Positions 8,742 through 17,565 of a stretch of 64,000 bases of DNA are shown here, in pieces. Source of the stretch: Alphaproteobacteria bacterium (GTDB taxonomy: Bacteria > Pseudomonadota > Alphaproteobacteria > CAAGCB01 > CAG-977). Under the pieces are notes generated by a model. It ran no database searches, was not told the DNA's origin, and saw nothing but the letters and a program-made list of their open reading frames with translations. The position numbers were made by a program, and so were the translations under genes. The number at the start of each line of letters is the position of its first letter. Position 1 is the stretch's first letter. Where the stretch lies: NCBI GenBank assembly GCA_900768845.1, contig CAAGEK010000012.1:80204-144203 (forward strand), read 5' to 3'.

Positions 8742-9530
8742 AAAAGCCCGCTTCAGGATGTCTTTGCCGTTTTTTCGCCGAAACCTTTTCAACCTGTTCA
8801 CAGGGCGGGAAAAATTCCGGCGCGCAAGCATCACTTTTGGACAAACATCTTTTTTTCCGGCCGGTTTTATTCGACGGCGACAGAAGTGTAAGAGGAAAGA
8901 TATTTTTCAAGGAAGCGGGATATACGGGGATACAAAGGGAGAAAACCGGCAAAAAATCTTAATTTTCGGGCGGCGTGATTGCCGCCTTTACATTCTTTCG
9001 GCGCGAGATGATTTTAACTTTTCCGTAAAAAACGCAGAATACTTTTAACTTCCCCTATTTTTTCAGGACTGATAACGATAAAAGTTGCGTTACTCTTTTA
9101 ACGACATTCGCTTTTTCATCATATAAAAGGGTATGGATTTTGGCTTTTGGAGTTGTTCCAAGAGCGATTTTGTATAAATCGTTTCAACGGCGGCAACAGC
9201 TTCGTCAACGAGCGGGTAAGAACTTTAAAAGTCATCCGTACCCGATACAAGCCGGTTAAAAAAACGCCGCTGCGAATCAAATGCGTTGTTTTGCTGAAAC
9301 GAAAAACGTTTGCAAACCTTTTCCTTAAAACCGGTTTATGCGCGGACGCCCGCTCAAAACCCCGAGTACCGTTTCCGTCGGCCGAAGAAGGGATTGCCGA
9401 GTTTTCAGGCATTCCGGCCGGTGAATCGCGGACTGAATGTTTCAACGAAGCCGTAAAAAATCCCGACTGAATAAATAAAAGGATTCGGGCAATGTCAAAA
9501 AACAACGCGGCTAAAACAAGAACCCCTAAA
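8742..9530. other. Gene-poor stretch after miaB
   Basis: Open frames exist on both strands (for example plus 9147-9470 and minus 9119-9574), but they contradict each other and lack recognisable domains. The only structure seen is a GC-rich hairpin at 8969-8986 and an A/T-rich part at 9000-9125 with three variants of TTTTAAC. It may be debris left by the insertion that split miaB from phoH. Confidence 0.4.
8969..8990 (+). terminator. Possible terminator after miaB
   Basis: GGCGGC (8969-8974) and GCCGCC (8981-8986) make a perfect 6-bp stem with a 6-nt loop, followed by TTTA. The T tract is short and the site is 230 nt past miaB, so this is tentative. Confidence 0.35.
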
Positions 9531-9704
9531 GCAATGCACAGGCGACCGCCCGCCGGTGAACGGCACGAGCCCACCGACCGCTTCGCCCGCCGCGGAAAAC
9601 AGCGTTTCCTTCATCGTGCGGAGATCAAACGGCCGGAACACCGGATCAAACGCCGCGTCCGCCCCGTTGCCCGAAAACCTTCGCGGAAACAGCCGCCGGT
9701 ACGC
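9531..9704. repeat. Direct repeat, copy 1 of 2 (174 bp)
   Basis: Nearly identical to 9727-9900 at an offset of 196 bp; both copies start at GCAATGCA and end at CCGGTACGC. Differences are scattered substitutions plus paired single-base indels. Copy 1 contains a copy of the last codons of the downstream minus-strand gene, including its stop (TCA at 9646-9648), so it is a duplicated 3' end. Confidence 0.9.
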
Positions 9705-9726
9705 GGCTTAAACACGAAAAACCGAA

Positions 9727-9900
9727 GCAATGCAGAAGCGACCGCCCGACGGTGAACGGCACGGAGCCCACCGACCGCCTCGCCCGCCGCGGAAAACAGC
9801 GTTTCCTTCATCGTGCGGGAATCAACGGCCGGAACACCGGATCAAACGCCGCGTCCGCCCCGTTGCCCGAAAACCTTCGCGGAAACGGCCGCCGGTACGC
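9727..9900. repeat. Direct repeat, copy 2 of 2 (174 bp)
   Basis: Second copy, 22 bp beyond the first. Bases 9842-9900 are the real 3' end of the putative metallopeptidase gene; 9727-9841 is its downstream flank. A tandem duplication of the gene end followed by drift explains both copies. Confidence 0.9.
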
Positions 9901-11575
9901 TTTCCCGCGTTTTTGCAGAGTTCCGCGTACCCGCCTTTTCCTCGGACAAGCGGCCGTCTATGGTTTTCAACGTGTCATGCAAACCCCGCTTCGTCATTCC
10001 CCGTTCAAATTCGGCGGCATACGTCCGCGCAATCAACGCCGCGTTGCGTGAACGCATCAGGCACGCGTTGACTTGCTTGGTTCTTGACAAACACTCTTGT
10101 GCATCAAACAGAATGTGCCGCGCTTTTTTCGGGTCTTCCAGATCGGCTTCAACTTCCCTTTTTTCCCGCCACGCGTCTTTGACAACGGCGACGGCGAACG
10201 CCTTGTTCACTTCCGTCGCGGACAAAGACGAATCGTTTTGCCTGATTTCGGCGTACAGGGCTTGACACCGTTTCTTTTCGGCGGGGCTTAAAACAAAATC
10301 CGTTTTCGCCTCAATCTTTTCCTTTCCCGCATTACGGCTTTGGGAAGAGAAATTTTCAGGCGCGAAAACCGTTTCGACCAACCGGTCTGCGGGAATCGAC
10401 GGATTGAGCAGATGCGCCGCCCGAACAAAATCGTTCGCCAAAGCGTAAACGGCTCCCGTTTCGGGATGGTTTGCGCCGTTTTTGTACGCTTCTTGCATTT
10501 TCAACGCCAGAGCTTCGGGGGAATCGCACGTTTCCGCCAAAGACCGGAAAGCGGTTTCGGTTTCTTTCGGATACGCCGTCCGCGCAACGATTTCCTTATT
10601 TTTTTCCATTAATTCCGCATCGGACATTTTCGACGCTTCCGCCGCCAAATCCGCCGCGTTTTCAACCGTGTAAATCAACATCGCCGGCATGATGTAGCGG
10701 AAATTGCCGTTCAGAGTCGTTTCGCCTTTGCGCGCATCCTTGCGTATTGTTTCCAACGTCGACAAATTGTTGTACAGCCGTGCGTTCACATCGGGAAGAA
10801 TCAAAGCGGGTTCCTGATATTCCTTTAACGTTTTCAAAAACCGGAACCCCTCGCACTTGCTTTCGTCATCCGTCCCCAAAGCGTGCGTCATTTCGTGCCA
10901 CGCCCCTCCGTCGTGCGTCACGGGCATCAGCTTGTCTGCCAGCGGAAGAAGACGCTTTTTCGTTTCTTCGGGCATATTTTCCAAACGCGACTTGTAAAAT
11001 CCGTACGGATTGGCGGATTTGTTTTCGACAACAATCAAATGATACGCCGCCATCGTATTCGTATTGTTCAAATCCAGAAAAGCGGGCAAAGCGCGGGTTT
11101 TCGTCACAGCCGCCAACGCCGCGGCCGCCTCGACTTCGGACACGCCTGACAAATCGTCTTTTCCCAGCAAACGCGCAATATCGCGCCGTCCCGCCTCCGT
11201 CCGGCAATCGGCCGCCAAATTCCCGCCGCCCGTCATTTCAGCGTAAAATCCGGACAGTCCGGCAAGCAACTTATCCGGATTTTCCGCCGGAACGAACTTG
11301 TCATATTCAAGCCTCGCCTCGCGGGTCAGATCGCCGGCGACCTCTCCGATCAACCGCCCTTTCTCCTTGCTCTCGTCAAACGGCCGCCCCTGCGCTTCGG
11401 CTTTGGCGCGTGCGACATCCAACGATTCCTGTATCCCGTCGCTGTCCAACAGTTTTACGGTAAAATCGCCGCCGTAATCCTTTTCGGGAATCAAATCGAT
11501 CGCATCCGTTCCGCCCCTCGGCGTCACCCGTTCCAGATACCGTTCCTGCCCCGACCTAAAATCCGCATACGTCAT
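9842..11575 (-). CDS. Putative zinc metallopeptidase of unknown family (HEMTH)
   Basis: 577 residues from the ATG at 11575-11573, with AAAGGAG 7 nt upstream; an in-frame TTG at 11593 precedes that ribosome site. The middle has AWHEMTHALG: a HExxH zinc-peptidase signature at residues 227-231, with Glu238 and Glu242 close behind as possible third ligands. The remainder is mostly helical and charged, with no signal peptide or membrane segment. I do not recognise the family. A perfect consensus promoter drives it. It lies antisense between miaB and phoH, and its 3' end is duplicated. A peptidase role rests on the motif alone. Confidence 0.75.
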   Translation of the reverse strand: MTYADFRSGQERYLERVTPRGGTDAIDLIPEKDYGGDFTVKLLDSDGIQESLDVARAKAEAQGRPFDESKEKGRLIGEVAGDLTREARLEYDKFVPAENPDKLLAGLSGFYAEMTGGGNLAADCRTEAGRRDIARLLGKDDLSGVSEVEAAAALAAVTKTRALPAFLDLNNTNTMAAYHLIVVENKSANPYGFYKSRLENMPEETKKRLLPLADKLMPVTHDGGAWHEMTHALGTDDESKCEGFRFLKTLKEYQEPALILPDVNARLYNNLSTLETIRKDARKGETTLNGNFRYIMPAMLIYTVENAADLAAEASKMSDAELMEKNKEIVARTAYPKETETAFRSLAETCDSPEALALKMQEAYKNGANHPETGAVYALANDFVRAAHLLNPSIPADRLVETVFAPENFSSQSRNAGKEKIEAKTDFVLSPAEKKRCQALYAEIRQNDSSLSATEVNKAFAVAVVKDAWREKREVEADLEDPKKARHILFDAQECLSRTKQVNACLMRSRNAALIARTYAAEFERGMTKRGLHDTLKTIDGRLSEEKAGTRNSAKTRESVPAAVSAKVFGQRGGRGV

Positions 11576-11603
11576 CCGCCCGCTCCTTTTCAATCATTTG
11601 CGG

Positions 11604-11632
11604 ATTATACGACTAAAGAGCTTTTTTGTCAA
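11604..11632 (-). promoter_or_regulatory. Perfect consensus sigma-70 promoter of the HEMTH gene
   Basis: On the minus strand TTGACA (11632-11627) and TATAAT (11609-11604) are separated by exactly 17 nt. Transcription would begin near 11597, about 22 nt before the ATG at 11575, leaving room only for the ribosome site. Confidence 0.8.
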
Positions 11633-11660
11633 TTTTTCCACGCGAAACAACGCCTTCCTC

Positions 11661-11689
11661 TTGCTTAACCCGTTAAAATTACGCATAAT
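11661..11689 (+). promoter_or_regulatory. Probable promoter of phoH-ybeY-lnt
   Basis: TTGCTT (11661-11666), a 17-nt spacer, then CATAAT (11684-11689), 36 nt before the phoH start. It is back to back with the consensus promoter of the antisense gene; the two -35 boxes are 28 nt apart. Confidence 0.55.
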
Positions 11690-11725
11690 GTCAACAGGTA
11701 CGGTTTGTTAAAGAAAGGACGTTTC

Positions 11726-12724
11726 GTGGCTGAAAACAAAGTATTGCAAAAAGTCAAGGAATACGCCGACAATCAGGTTTTAATGATTGCGCTGGGCGCA
11801 CACAACGACAACATCAAACGCGTCCGTAAAAAACTGGACGTCGAAATCAAAACCAGAGGCAACCAAATCACAATTCAGGGAAACGCCGCCAACGTCGAAA
11901 GCGCGTTCAACGCCTTGGATCGCCTGTACGCCGTCGCCAAGAAAAACGGTGACGTGGACAATTCCGACATCGACAACATCCTGAATTTGGACAAGGAAGA
12001 AAAAATCATGGCTCAAGAAAAAGAACTTTCCGGCAACCGCGACGAAGACCTGACGTTAAAAACCAAAAAACGCCACATCCAACCGCGTTCCCAAACTCAG
12101 GCGGAATACATCCGCGCCATGCGCGATTATGAAATGGTTTTCGGGCTGGGGCCTGCGGGAACGGGCAAGACGTTTCTGGCCGTGGCAAAAGCCGTTTCCC
12201 TGATGATCGACGGCAAAATCGACAAGATCATTTTGTCCCGCCCCGCCGTTGAAGCCGGTGAAAACCTCGGTTTCCTGCCGGGGGATTTAAAAGAGAAAAT
12301 CGATCCGTACCTGCGCCCGCTCTATGACGCTTTGTATGAAATGATGCCGCAAGACGTTGTGGATAAAAAACTGGAAACGGGGGAAATCGAAGTCGCTCCG
12401 TTGGCTTTCATGCGCGGGCGCACCCTGTCGAACGCCATGGTCATTTTGGACGAAGCCCAAAACACGACCCCGATGCAAATGAAAATGTTCCTGACCCGTT
12501 TGGGTGAAAATTCGCGCATGGTCATCAACGGCGACCTCAGCCAGACCGACCTGCCGCGGGGCGTACAATCCGGACTGGCGGACGCTTTGGACATTTTGGC
12601 GGACGTAAAGGAAATCGGCGTGGTGACGTTCTCCGAACGCGACGTCGTGCGTCACGGTTTGGTGTCGCGCATCGTCAAAGCTTATGACAAGCGTTATGCC
12701 TCGCGCAAAGGGCTGGCCGGATAA
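11726..12724 (+). CDS. phoH: PhoH family protein (PhoH/YbeZ-type ATPase)
   Basis: 332 residues from the GTG at 11726, with AAAGGA 7 nt upstream. The N-terminal part (about 1-90) resembles a KH-like RNA-binding region (IKRVRKKLDVEIKTRGNQITIQG). The ATPase domain has Walker A GPAGTGKTFLA, the SRPAVEAGENLGFLPGD motif, Walker B MVILDEAQNTTP, and NGDLSQTDLP. YbeZ works with YbeY in rRNA processing and ribosome quality control in other bacteria. ybeY starts 5 nt downstream. Confidence 0.95.
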   Translation: MAENKVLQKVKEYADNQVLMIALGAHNDNIKRVRKKLDVEIKTRGNQITIQGNAANVESAFNALDRLYAVAKKNGDVDNSDIDNILNLDKEEKIMAQEKELSGNRDEDLTLKTKKRHIQPRSQTQAEYIRAMRDYEMVFGLGPAGTGKTFLAVAKAVSLMIDGKIDKIILSRPAVEAGENLGFLPGDLKEKIDPYLRPLYDALYEMMPQDVVDKKLETGEIEVAPLAFMRGRTLSNAMVILDEAQNTTPMQMKMFLTRLGENSRMVINGDLSQTDLPRGVQSGLADALDILADVKEIGVVTFSERDVVRHGLVSRIVKAYDKRYASRKGLAG

Positions 12725-12729
12725 CGCCG

Positions 12730-13230
12730 ATGTCTTTGAATGTTGAAATCCGCATTGAAAACGGCGGTTGGACGGCGGAAGGGTTCGACGCACGGGAAAC
12801 GGTAAGCCGCGCCGCCCGATCCGCGTGGGAAAAGGGATGCACCGGCGATTTCGCCCTGCCCGTCACCGACGTTGAAATCAGCGTCCTGTTGACCGACGAC
12901 GCGACCGTCCGCACGCTGAACAAAACCTACAGAAACGTTGACAAGCCGACGAACGTCCTTTCTTTTGCCAGTTTGGACGACGAAGACGAAATCATCGAAG
13001 ATCCGTTTCTGGCCGGCGACGTCATCATCGCCTTTGAAACGACAAAACGGGAAGCTGAAGAGGGCGGAAAAACCTTCGCCGACCATTTGTATCATCTGAC
13101 GGTTCACGGCGTTTTGCATTTGCTGGGCTATGACCACATTGACGAAGCGGACGCACGGGAAATGGAAAGTCTGGAAACGTCGATTCTGGCACAGGCCGGA
13201 ATCAAAGATCCCTATGAAAGCGACGAATGA
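12730..13230 (+). CDS. ybeY: Endoribonuclease YbeY
   Basis: 166 residues. Single-strand RNase/rRNA maturation factor that binds zinc through H3xH5xH, seen here as HGVLHLLGYDH near residues 124-134. The NVLSFASLDD segment is the family's NVLSFP-like motif. It follows phoH by 5 nt. In many alphaproteobacteria a CorC/hemolysin-like gene comes next; here lnt starts after 45 nt, so that gene is absent from this locus. Confidence 0.96.
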   Translation: MSLNVEIRIENGGWTAEGFDARETVSRAARSAWEKGCTGDFALPVTDVEISVLLTDDATVRTLNKTYRNVDKPTNVLSFASLDDEDEIIEDPFLAGDVIIAFETTKREAEEGGKTFADHLYHLTVHGVLHLLGYDHIDEADAREMESLETSILAQAGIKDPYESDE

Positions 13231-13275
13231 CGAAACGGTGCAAACGGACGGTGTAAATATGTTCAGGAAAAGTGA

Positions 13276-14892
13276 ATGTCTGAAATCTCCGAATTATTCA
13301 TAAAAAAGCGGCCGTTTTTCTTAGCGTTTTACGCTTTGCTGTGCGGTGCGGCGACGGTTCTTGCTTTGCCGCCCCGCAATGTCGCTTTCGTTTGGTTTTT
13401 ATTGTTCACTTTCGGATTTGGCCTGTTGCCCGTTCTTGACCGTGCAAAATCGGCCAAACAGGCTTTCGCGTACGGCTACGCTTTCGGGTTCGGCTTTTTT
13501 TCCGTCGGTTTGGCGTGGGTGTCGAACGCTTTGCTGACCGAAGGCATGGGGTTTGAAGCTTTGGCCTTTCTGCCGCCGGTCGGTTTCGGAATTTGGGGCG
13601 GCTTTTTTCCCGCCTTCGCCTGCCTGATCGCATATCATGCCCGCGAAGGATGGCCGCGCTTGTTCGCCTTTGCCGCCGCATGGTGCGTTTCGGAATGGGT
13701 GCGCTCGTGGCTGTTCACGGGATTCCCGTGGAATATGATCGCCACCGTTTGGTCTTCGGCTCCCGTCATGCTTCAAACCGCGTCGTGGTGGGGCGCATAC
13801 GGGTTAGGCATGATTACCGTTTTCATTGCTTCTCTTCCTTCTTTACTGACCCGAAAAAATCTGCCGTGTAAAGGGTGGGCGTCTTGGGAGCCGGGGGCTT
13901 ATTCCCGAACGAACGCGATTTTAGTCGTCCTGTTATGCGCCTCACTGTGGGGATACGGGACGTTCCGCCTGAATGGAGCCCCCTTGACATCGGACACGAT
14001 ACGGGGCGTCCGGTTGCGGTTGGTTCAGCCGAACATTCCGCAAGGGCAAAAATGGAACAAGGCGCAGGCCGAAGATATGCTGATGAAGCACGTTCATCTG
14101 AGCCGTGAAAAGGGCGCGGAAAATCTGACTCACGTCATTTGGCCGGAAACGGCGACCCAGTTTTTTCTGGAACAGGACGAATTCGCCCGCGCAATGGCGA
14201 TAAACGCCCTGAAACCGGGGGCGATTCTGATTACCGGAGCGTTGCGCATAGAAAAATTCCCCGATTCCCCCGATAAAAACTTTCCCTTGAAAATGTTTAA
14301 CGGCGTTTTGGCTTTTGACGATGCGGGGTATCTGTTGGGAAAATATGACAAATCCCATTTGGTGCCTTTCGGCGAATACGCGCCGTTGCGTTCCGTTTTC
14401 CCGTTCATGAGGAAATTCACGCCGGGGGCTTTTGATTTTACCGAAGGCAAGGGCGTTGAAACGCTTGATATCAAGCGCACCCTTCCCGTCGGAATGTTGG
14501 TATGTTACGAAGTCATCTTTCCCGCCGAAGTCGTCGATAAAAATCACAGACCGTATTGGCTGTTAAACGTGACGAACGACGGCTGGTACGGTATCAGCGC
14601 GGGGCCGTATCAGCATTTCGCCGCCGCAAGGATGCGCGCCGTCGAAGAAGGCATCCCTCTTGTCCGCGTTGCAAACACGGGCATCAGCGGCGTCATTGAC
14701 GCCTTCGGGCGCGTCACGGCTTCCCTGCCTTTGGGACAGCGAGGCTATTTGGATTCAGGTCTGCCGCGCCGCACCGAAAAGCCGACGCTTTACGGGCGTT
14801 ACGGCAATGCCATACCTCTGGGATTGGCTGTTTTGACATTGATTGCGGTTTTTTATCCCCGCCGCAAAAAACATAAGGAAGCGGATTTATGA
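13276..14892 (+). CDS. lnt: Apolipoprotein N-acyltransferase
   Basis: Inner-membrane enzyme that adds the third acyl chain to lipoproteins. 538 residues. The first half has about seven hydrophobic segments. The nitrilase-like periplasmic domain has all catalytic residues: Glu291 in WPETA, Lys359 in KYDKSHLVPFGEY and Cys410 in GMLVCYEVIFP. A last membrane helix (IPLGLAVLTLIAVFY) precedes a basic tail. The window carries many of its likely substrates (lipobox proteins at 14889, 23888, 25146, 48293, 54629 and 56364). Confidence 0.96.
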   Translation: MSEISELFIKKRPFFLAFYALLCGAATVLALPPRNVAFVWFLLFTFGFGLLPVLDRAKSAKQAFAYGYAFGFGFFSVGLAWVSNALLTEGMGFEALAFLPPVGFGIWGGFFPAFACLIAYHAREGWPRLFAFAAAWCVSEWVRSWLFTGFPWNMIATVWSSAPVMLQTASWWGAYGLGMITVFIASLPSLLTRKNLPCKGWASWEPGAYSRTNAILVVLLCASLWGYGTFRLNGAPLTSDTIRGVRLRLVQPNIPQGQKWNKAQAEDMLMKHVHLSREKGAENLTHVIWPETATQFFLEQDEFARAMAINALKPGAILITGALRIEKFPDSPDKNFPLKMFNGVLAFDDAGYLLGKYDKSHLVPFGEYAPLRSVFPFMRKFTPGAFDFTEGKGVETLDIKRTLPVGMLVCYEVIFPAEVVDKNHRPYWLLNVTNDGWYGISAGPYQHFAAARMRAVEEGIPLVRVANTGISGVIDAFGRVTASLPLGQRGYLDSGLPRRTEKPTLYGRYGNAIPLGLAVLTLIAVFYPRRKKHKEADL

Positions 14893-15038
14893 AGATACGT
14901 TTTTTACTTTTAGCCGTCGCGCTGTTTTGTTTAGCCGCCTGCAGAAACGGTTACCATTCCAGCACTTACGATGTGTCCGACACATACGGGGATATGTTTG
15001 AAGGCCGGTTACAACCCTATGATATGCGTGCGAACTGA
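14889..15038 (+). CDS. Very small lipoprotein downstream of lnt
   Basis: 49 residues: MKIRFLLLAVALFCLAAC, then a polar tail rich in Tyr, Ser and Asp ending YDMRAN. LAAC at 15-18 is a textbook lipobox, so the mature protein would be a 32-residue lipoprotein. Its ATG overlaps the lnt stop by 4 nt (ATGA), which suggests translational coupling. No family is recognised. The position, directly behind the enzyme that matures lipoproteins, is suggestive but not proof of a link. Confidence 0.7.
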   Translation: MKIRFLLLAVALFCLAACRNGYHSSTYDVSDTYGDMFEGRLQPYDMRAN

Positions 15039-15315
15039 AGCGATTCGCCTGTTCATATCGTACTTGTTTCATAAAAAAGACACCCTCCGACGGAAGGTTT
15101 TGCCCCTTCGGGGCTAAATCCGGCCGTTCACGAATGGCCGTGAAAAGATATTCCGGCAAATGCAATCCGGTGATGAAAGTTCCGCCTTTATCCGCCCTTT
15201 CGCCCGACCGGATGCAACAGATACCCTCCTGCTCGGCGGGAGGTTCTTCACACGACGGGGAGTCTCACGCTACCGGTTACGCTTACGGCTACAACGCTCC
15301 GGCAGGTGCATTTTG
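15039..15315. other. Non-coding stretch with two hairpins
   Basis: No convincing gene. GCCCC-TTC-GGGGC (15102-15114) and CGGCC/GGCCG with inner TTC/GAA (15121-15140) fold as adjacent hairpins. They may be structure belonging to the neighbouring IS200 relic or a weak end signal for the lnt transcript. Confidence 0.35.
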
Positions 15316-15668
15316 TTACTTGCCGCCCGCAAACGGATCGGACAGCTCTGGTGCCAGTCGGACTGACAAACCGTCTTCTTTCAGCGATTCTGTATATTCT
15401 GCAATCTTACAGGCGTTCTTTTTCGCGGATAGTCCCCCTTGCTCTAGAACTCTCTGTTGTTCCAACGCTCGTAAAGCATCAAACCGCTTTTCCATTTCAG
15501 AAAACCTGCAAAGCTCGACACACTCATTTTCGGCGGTATCTCCGCCGGCATACTTCCGCTTTTATCATTGTCATCCCTTTCCAACCGCGTGCCTGTAGCG
15601 TTTCTCTCCATAGAATATTTTACGGCGATATTTGCAACTGACAAATCGCACTTTGAGTTTATCCAATC
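15316..15668 (-). pseudogene. Decayed IS200/IS605-type TnpA transposase, copy 1
   Basis: Broken pieces of an HUH (Y1) transposase can be read in order on the minus strand: KYRRKIFYGEKR near 15635, then in another frame AEIPPKMSVSSFAGFLKWKS and GLMLYERW, and finally KEDGLSVRLAPELSDPFAG ending at a stop at 15316-15318. This matches the start, the IPPK..V..F.G.LKGKS core and the C-terminal DPF end of IS200 TnpA. The segment with the HUH motif is missing and frames shift, so it is dead. Its left end (ATAAACTCA near 15664) also matches the copy at 63632. Confidence 0.75.
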
Positions 15669-15702
15669 TTTCCCGCCCCCCTTGCGTGGGGTTTTCGGGA
15701 AT

Positions 15703-15730
15703 AAAAAAGCCTCCGGAAACCGGAGGCTTT
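15703..15730 (-). terminator. Rho-independent terminator of the PTS operon
   Basis: An 11-bp perfect stem AAAGCCTCCGG/CCGGAGGCTTT (15706-15716 and 15720-15730) with an AAA loop. On the minus strand it is followed by a run of T, 18 nt after the EI stop codon. Confidence 0.9.
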
Positions 15731-15747
15731 CTCCTGCATCGAACGAA

Positions 15748-17565
15748 CTATTTCCGTCCGGCTTCAAAAGCGTCCACCTGATTGATGACTTCCGTTGATG
15801 AAGACAAAGACAAAATCCGGTTTGCGTAAGCTTCCATATCGGACATTTTCAAAGACCGGATGCGTTCTTTGACCATTGCGACGTTTGTTGCAGGCATGGA
15901 CAATTCGCGCACCCCCATTCCCAGCAACAACGGAGCATAACGCACGTTCGCCGCCATTTCCCCGCAAACGCACAACGGAATATTCGCCCCCCTCGCCGCG
16001 ACCGAAGTCATTTTTATCAGCTTTAACACCGACGGATGCAACGGGTTGAACAAAGCCGAAACCGCCGCGTCCGTCCGATCCACCGCCAAAACATACTGGA
16101 TCAGGTCGTTCGTACCGATTGACAGGAAATCGCAATGTCTGGCAATCACCGCGGCATTCAAGGCCGCGCTGGGGATTTCGATCATCACCCCCATCGGCAC
16201 GCGGTCGGCGACGGGAACTCCCGCCTTTTTCAAACGATCGACAACGCTGTTGAAAATTTCGCGTGCGGAAACGACCTCCTCGACGGAACAGACCATCGGC
16301 AGTAAAATCCGCACATCGGCGAAAGCGGAAACACGCAAAACCGCGGCGAACTGTGTCGCCAACAACTCGGGAAAACGCAAGGCGTAACGGATGCCGCGCA
16401 CGCCCAAAGCCGGATTTGCCGTGGAAGACGTGCTTAAAAACGACGGAGCCTTGTCCCCTCCCACGTCAAAAGTGCGGAACGTCACGGGTTTGCCTTCCAT
16501 CCGTCCGGTAATTTCCTTTAAAACGTTGAACTGCTCCTCTTCGGAAGGCAAATCCGAACGGTTCATGAACATATATTCGCTGCGCAACAGACCGATGCCG
16601 TCAATTCCCGCCTGAAGCAGGACTTCCAGCTCGCTGGGCAGATCAATGTTGCCTTTCAGGTTCACGGCGACGCCGTCCCGAGTTACGGAAGGCAGTTTCC
16701 GCAACCGTTTCAAAGACCGTTTCCAACGCAAAAAGTCCGAACGGTACTTTCTGTATTTATCGACTTCTTCCTGAGAAGGGCAGATTGTGATTTTTCCGTA
16801 AGTGCCGTCAATGATGACAACGTCGCCCGTTCTGGCCGAAGCCAGCAAATTCGGCGCGGCGACGACGGCCGGCAACCCCAGAGAGCGCGCCAGCAATCCC
16901 GTATGGCTTTGCGGAGATCCCGTCATCGTGGCGAACGCCGCCACCTTTTTCGGATCAAGCAAAGCCGTATCCGCCGCGCTTAAATCGCGTGCCAGAATCA
17001 CGGCGTTTTCAGGCAACTGGGAAAACGTTTCCTGAGCCCCTCCCATCAGGTTGCGCGTCAAACGCTGACCCACGCCGCGGATGTCTTCCAATCGTGATGC
17101 GATATACGCGTCATCCATCGCCATAAACGCGTCGGCGATCAGGCCGATTTCTATTTGAACGGCGGCTTCGGCGTTAATCAAATCCGTTTTGATGCGTTCG
17201 CTCACGCCGTGCAACAAGCGCGACCCTTTCAGCATATGCCGGTAAACGTCGAACAAATAACTGACGGGATCGTCCTCTAAAACGCCTTTGGCCTGTTCCC
17301 ACAACAAATCGAACTGGCGCGACGTTTCTTCGACGGCTTTGACAAAGCGCGCCGTTTCCGATTCGACTTCTTCGGGTTCGATCCGGTATTGGGGAACGGC
17401 CGTCGTCAGGTTGTCGTAAACATAAGCGCGACCGATGACAATGCCGGGGGAAACCCCCTTGCCCTGACACTCCGTTTCCTTGCCGCGCATGACGCAAACG
17501 TTGTCGTCGCATTCATACGAAGCATCGGCGTAAACGACTTTTTTAATCTTCGTGAAATTTGTCAT
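15748..17565 (-). CDS. ptsI: PTS enzyme I (phosphoenolpyruvate-protein phosphotransferase)
   Basis: Takes phosphate from PEP and passes it to HPr. 605 residues from the ATG at 17565, overlapping ptsH by 23 nt; a TTG at 17589 is possible. N-terminal HPr-binding region, then the phospho-histidine site SPQSHTGLLARSLGLPAVV (His221), then the PEP-binding barrel with GIGLLRSEYMFMNR, TFRTFDVGGDK, NPALGVRGIRYALR, SIGTNDLIQYVLAVDR and the CGEMAAN cysteine. No GAF domain is seen, so it is the EI rather than the EI-Ntr layout. With HPr, EIIA and HPr kinase but no sugar permease nearby, it is probably regulatory. Confidence 0.95.
   Translation of the reverse strand: MTNFTKIKKVVYADASYECDDNVCVMRGKETECQGKGVSPGIVIGRAYVYDNLTTAVPQYRIEPEEVESETARFVKAVEETSRQFDLLWEQAKGVLEDDPVSYLFDVYRHMLKGSRLLHGVSERIKTDLINAEAAVQIEIGLIADAFMAMDDAYIASRLEDIRGVGQRLTRNLMGGAQETFSQLPENAVILARDLSAADTALLDPKKVAAFATMTGSPQSHTGLLARSLGLPAVVAAPNLLASARTGDVVIIDGTYGKITICPSQEEVDKYRKYRSDFLRWKRSLKRLRKLPSVTRDGVAVNLKGNIDLPSELEVLLQAGIDGIGLLRSEYMFMNRSDLPSEEEQFNVLKEITGRMEGKPVTFRTFDVGGDKAPSFLSTSSTANPALGVRGIRYALRFPELLATQFAAVLRVSAFADVRILLPMVCSVEEVVSAREIFNSVVDRLKKAGVPVADRVPMGVMIEIPSAALNAAVIARHCDFLSIGTNDLIQYVLAVDRTDAAVSALFNPLHPSVLKLIKMTSVAARGANIPLCVCGEMAANVRYAPLLLGMGVRELSMPATNVAMVKERIRSLKMSDMEAYANRILSLSSSTEVINQVDAFEAGRK

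Noticed and set aside
8758..9048. Open frame of 96 codons after miaB
   Set aside because: No ribosome site, composition rich in Phe and Arg; likely chance.
9119..9574. Minus-strand open frame with a hydrophobic start (151 codons), and plus 9147-9470
   Set aside because: The two overlap on opposite strands, neither has a good start site or known domain, and part lies in the duplicated 3' end; I could not choose either.
15134..15598. Plus-strand open frame of 154 codons
   Set aside because: It is the reverse strand of the IS200 relic, which explains the sequence better.
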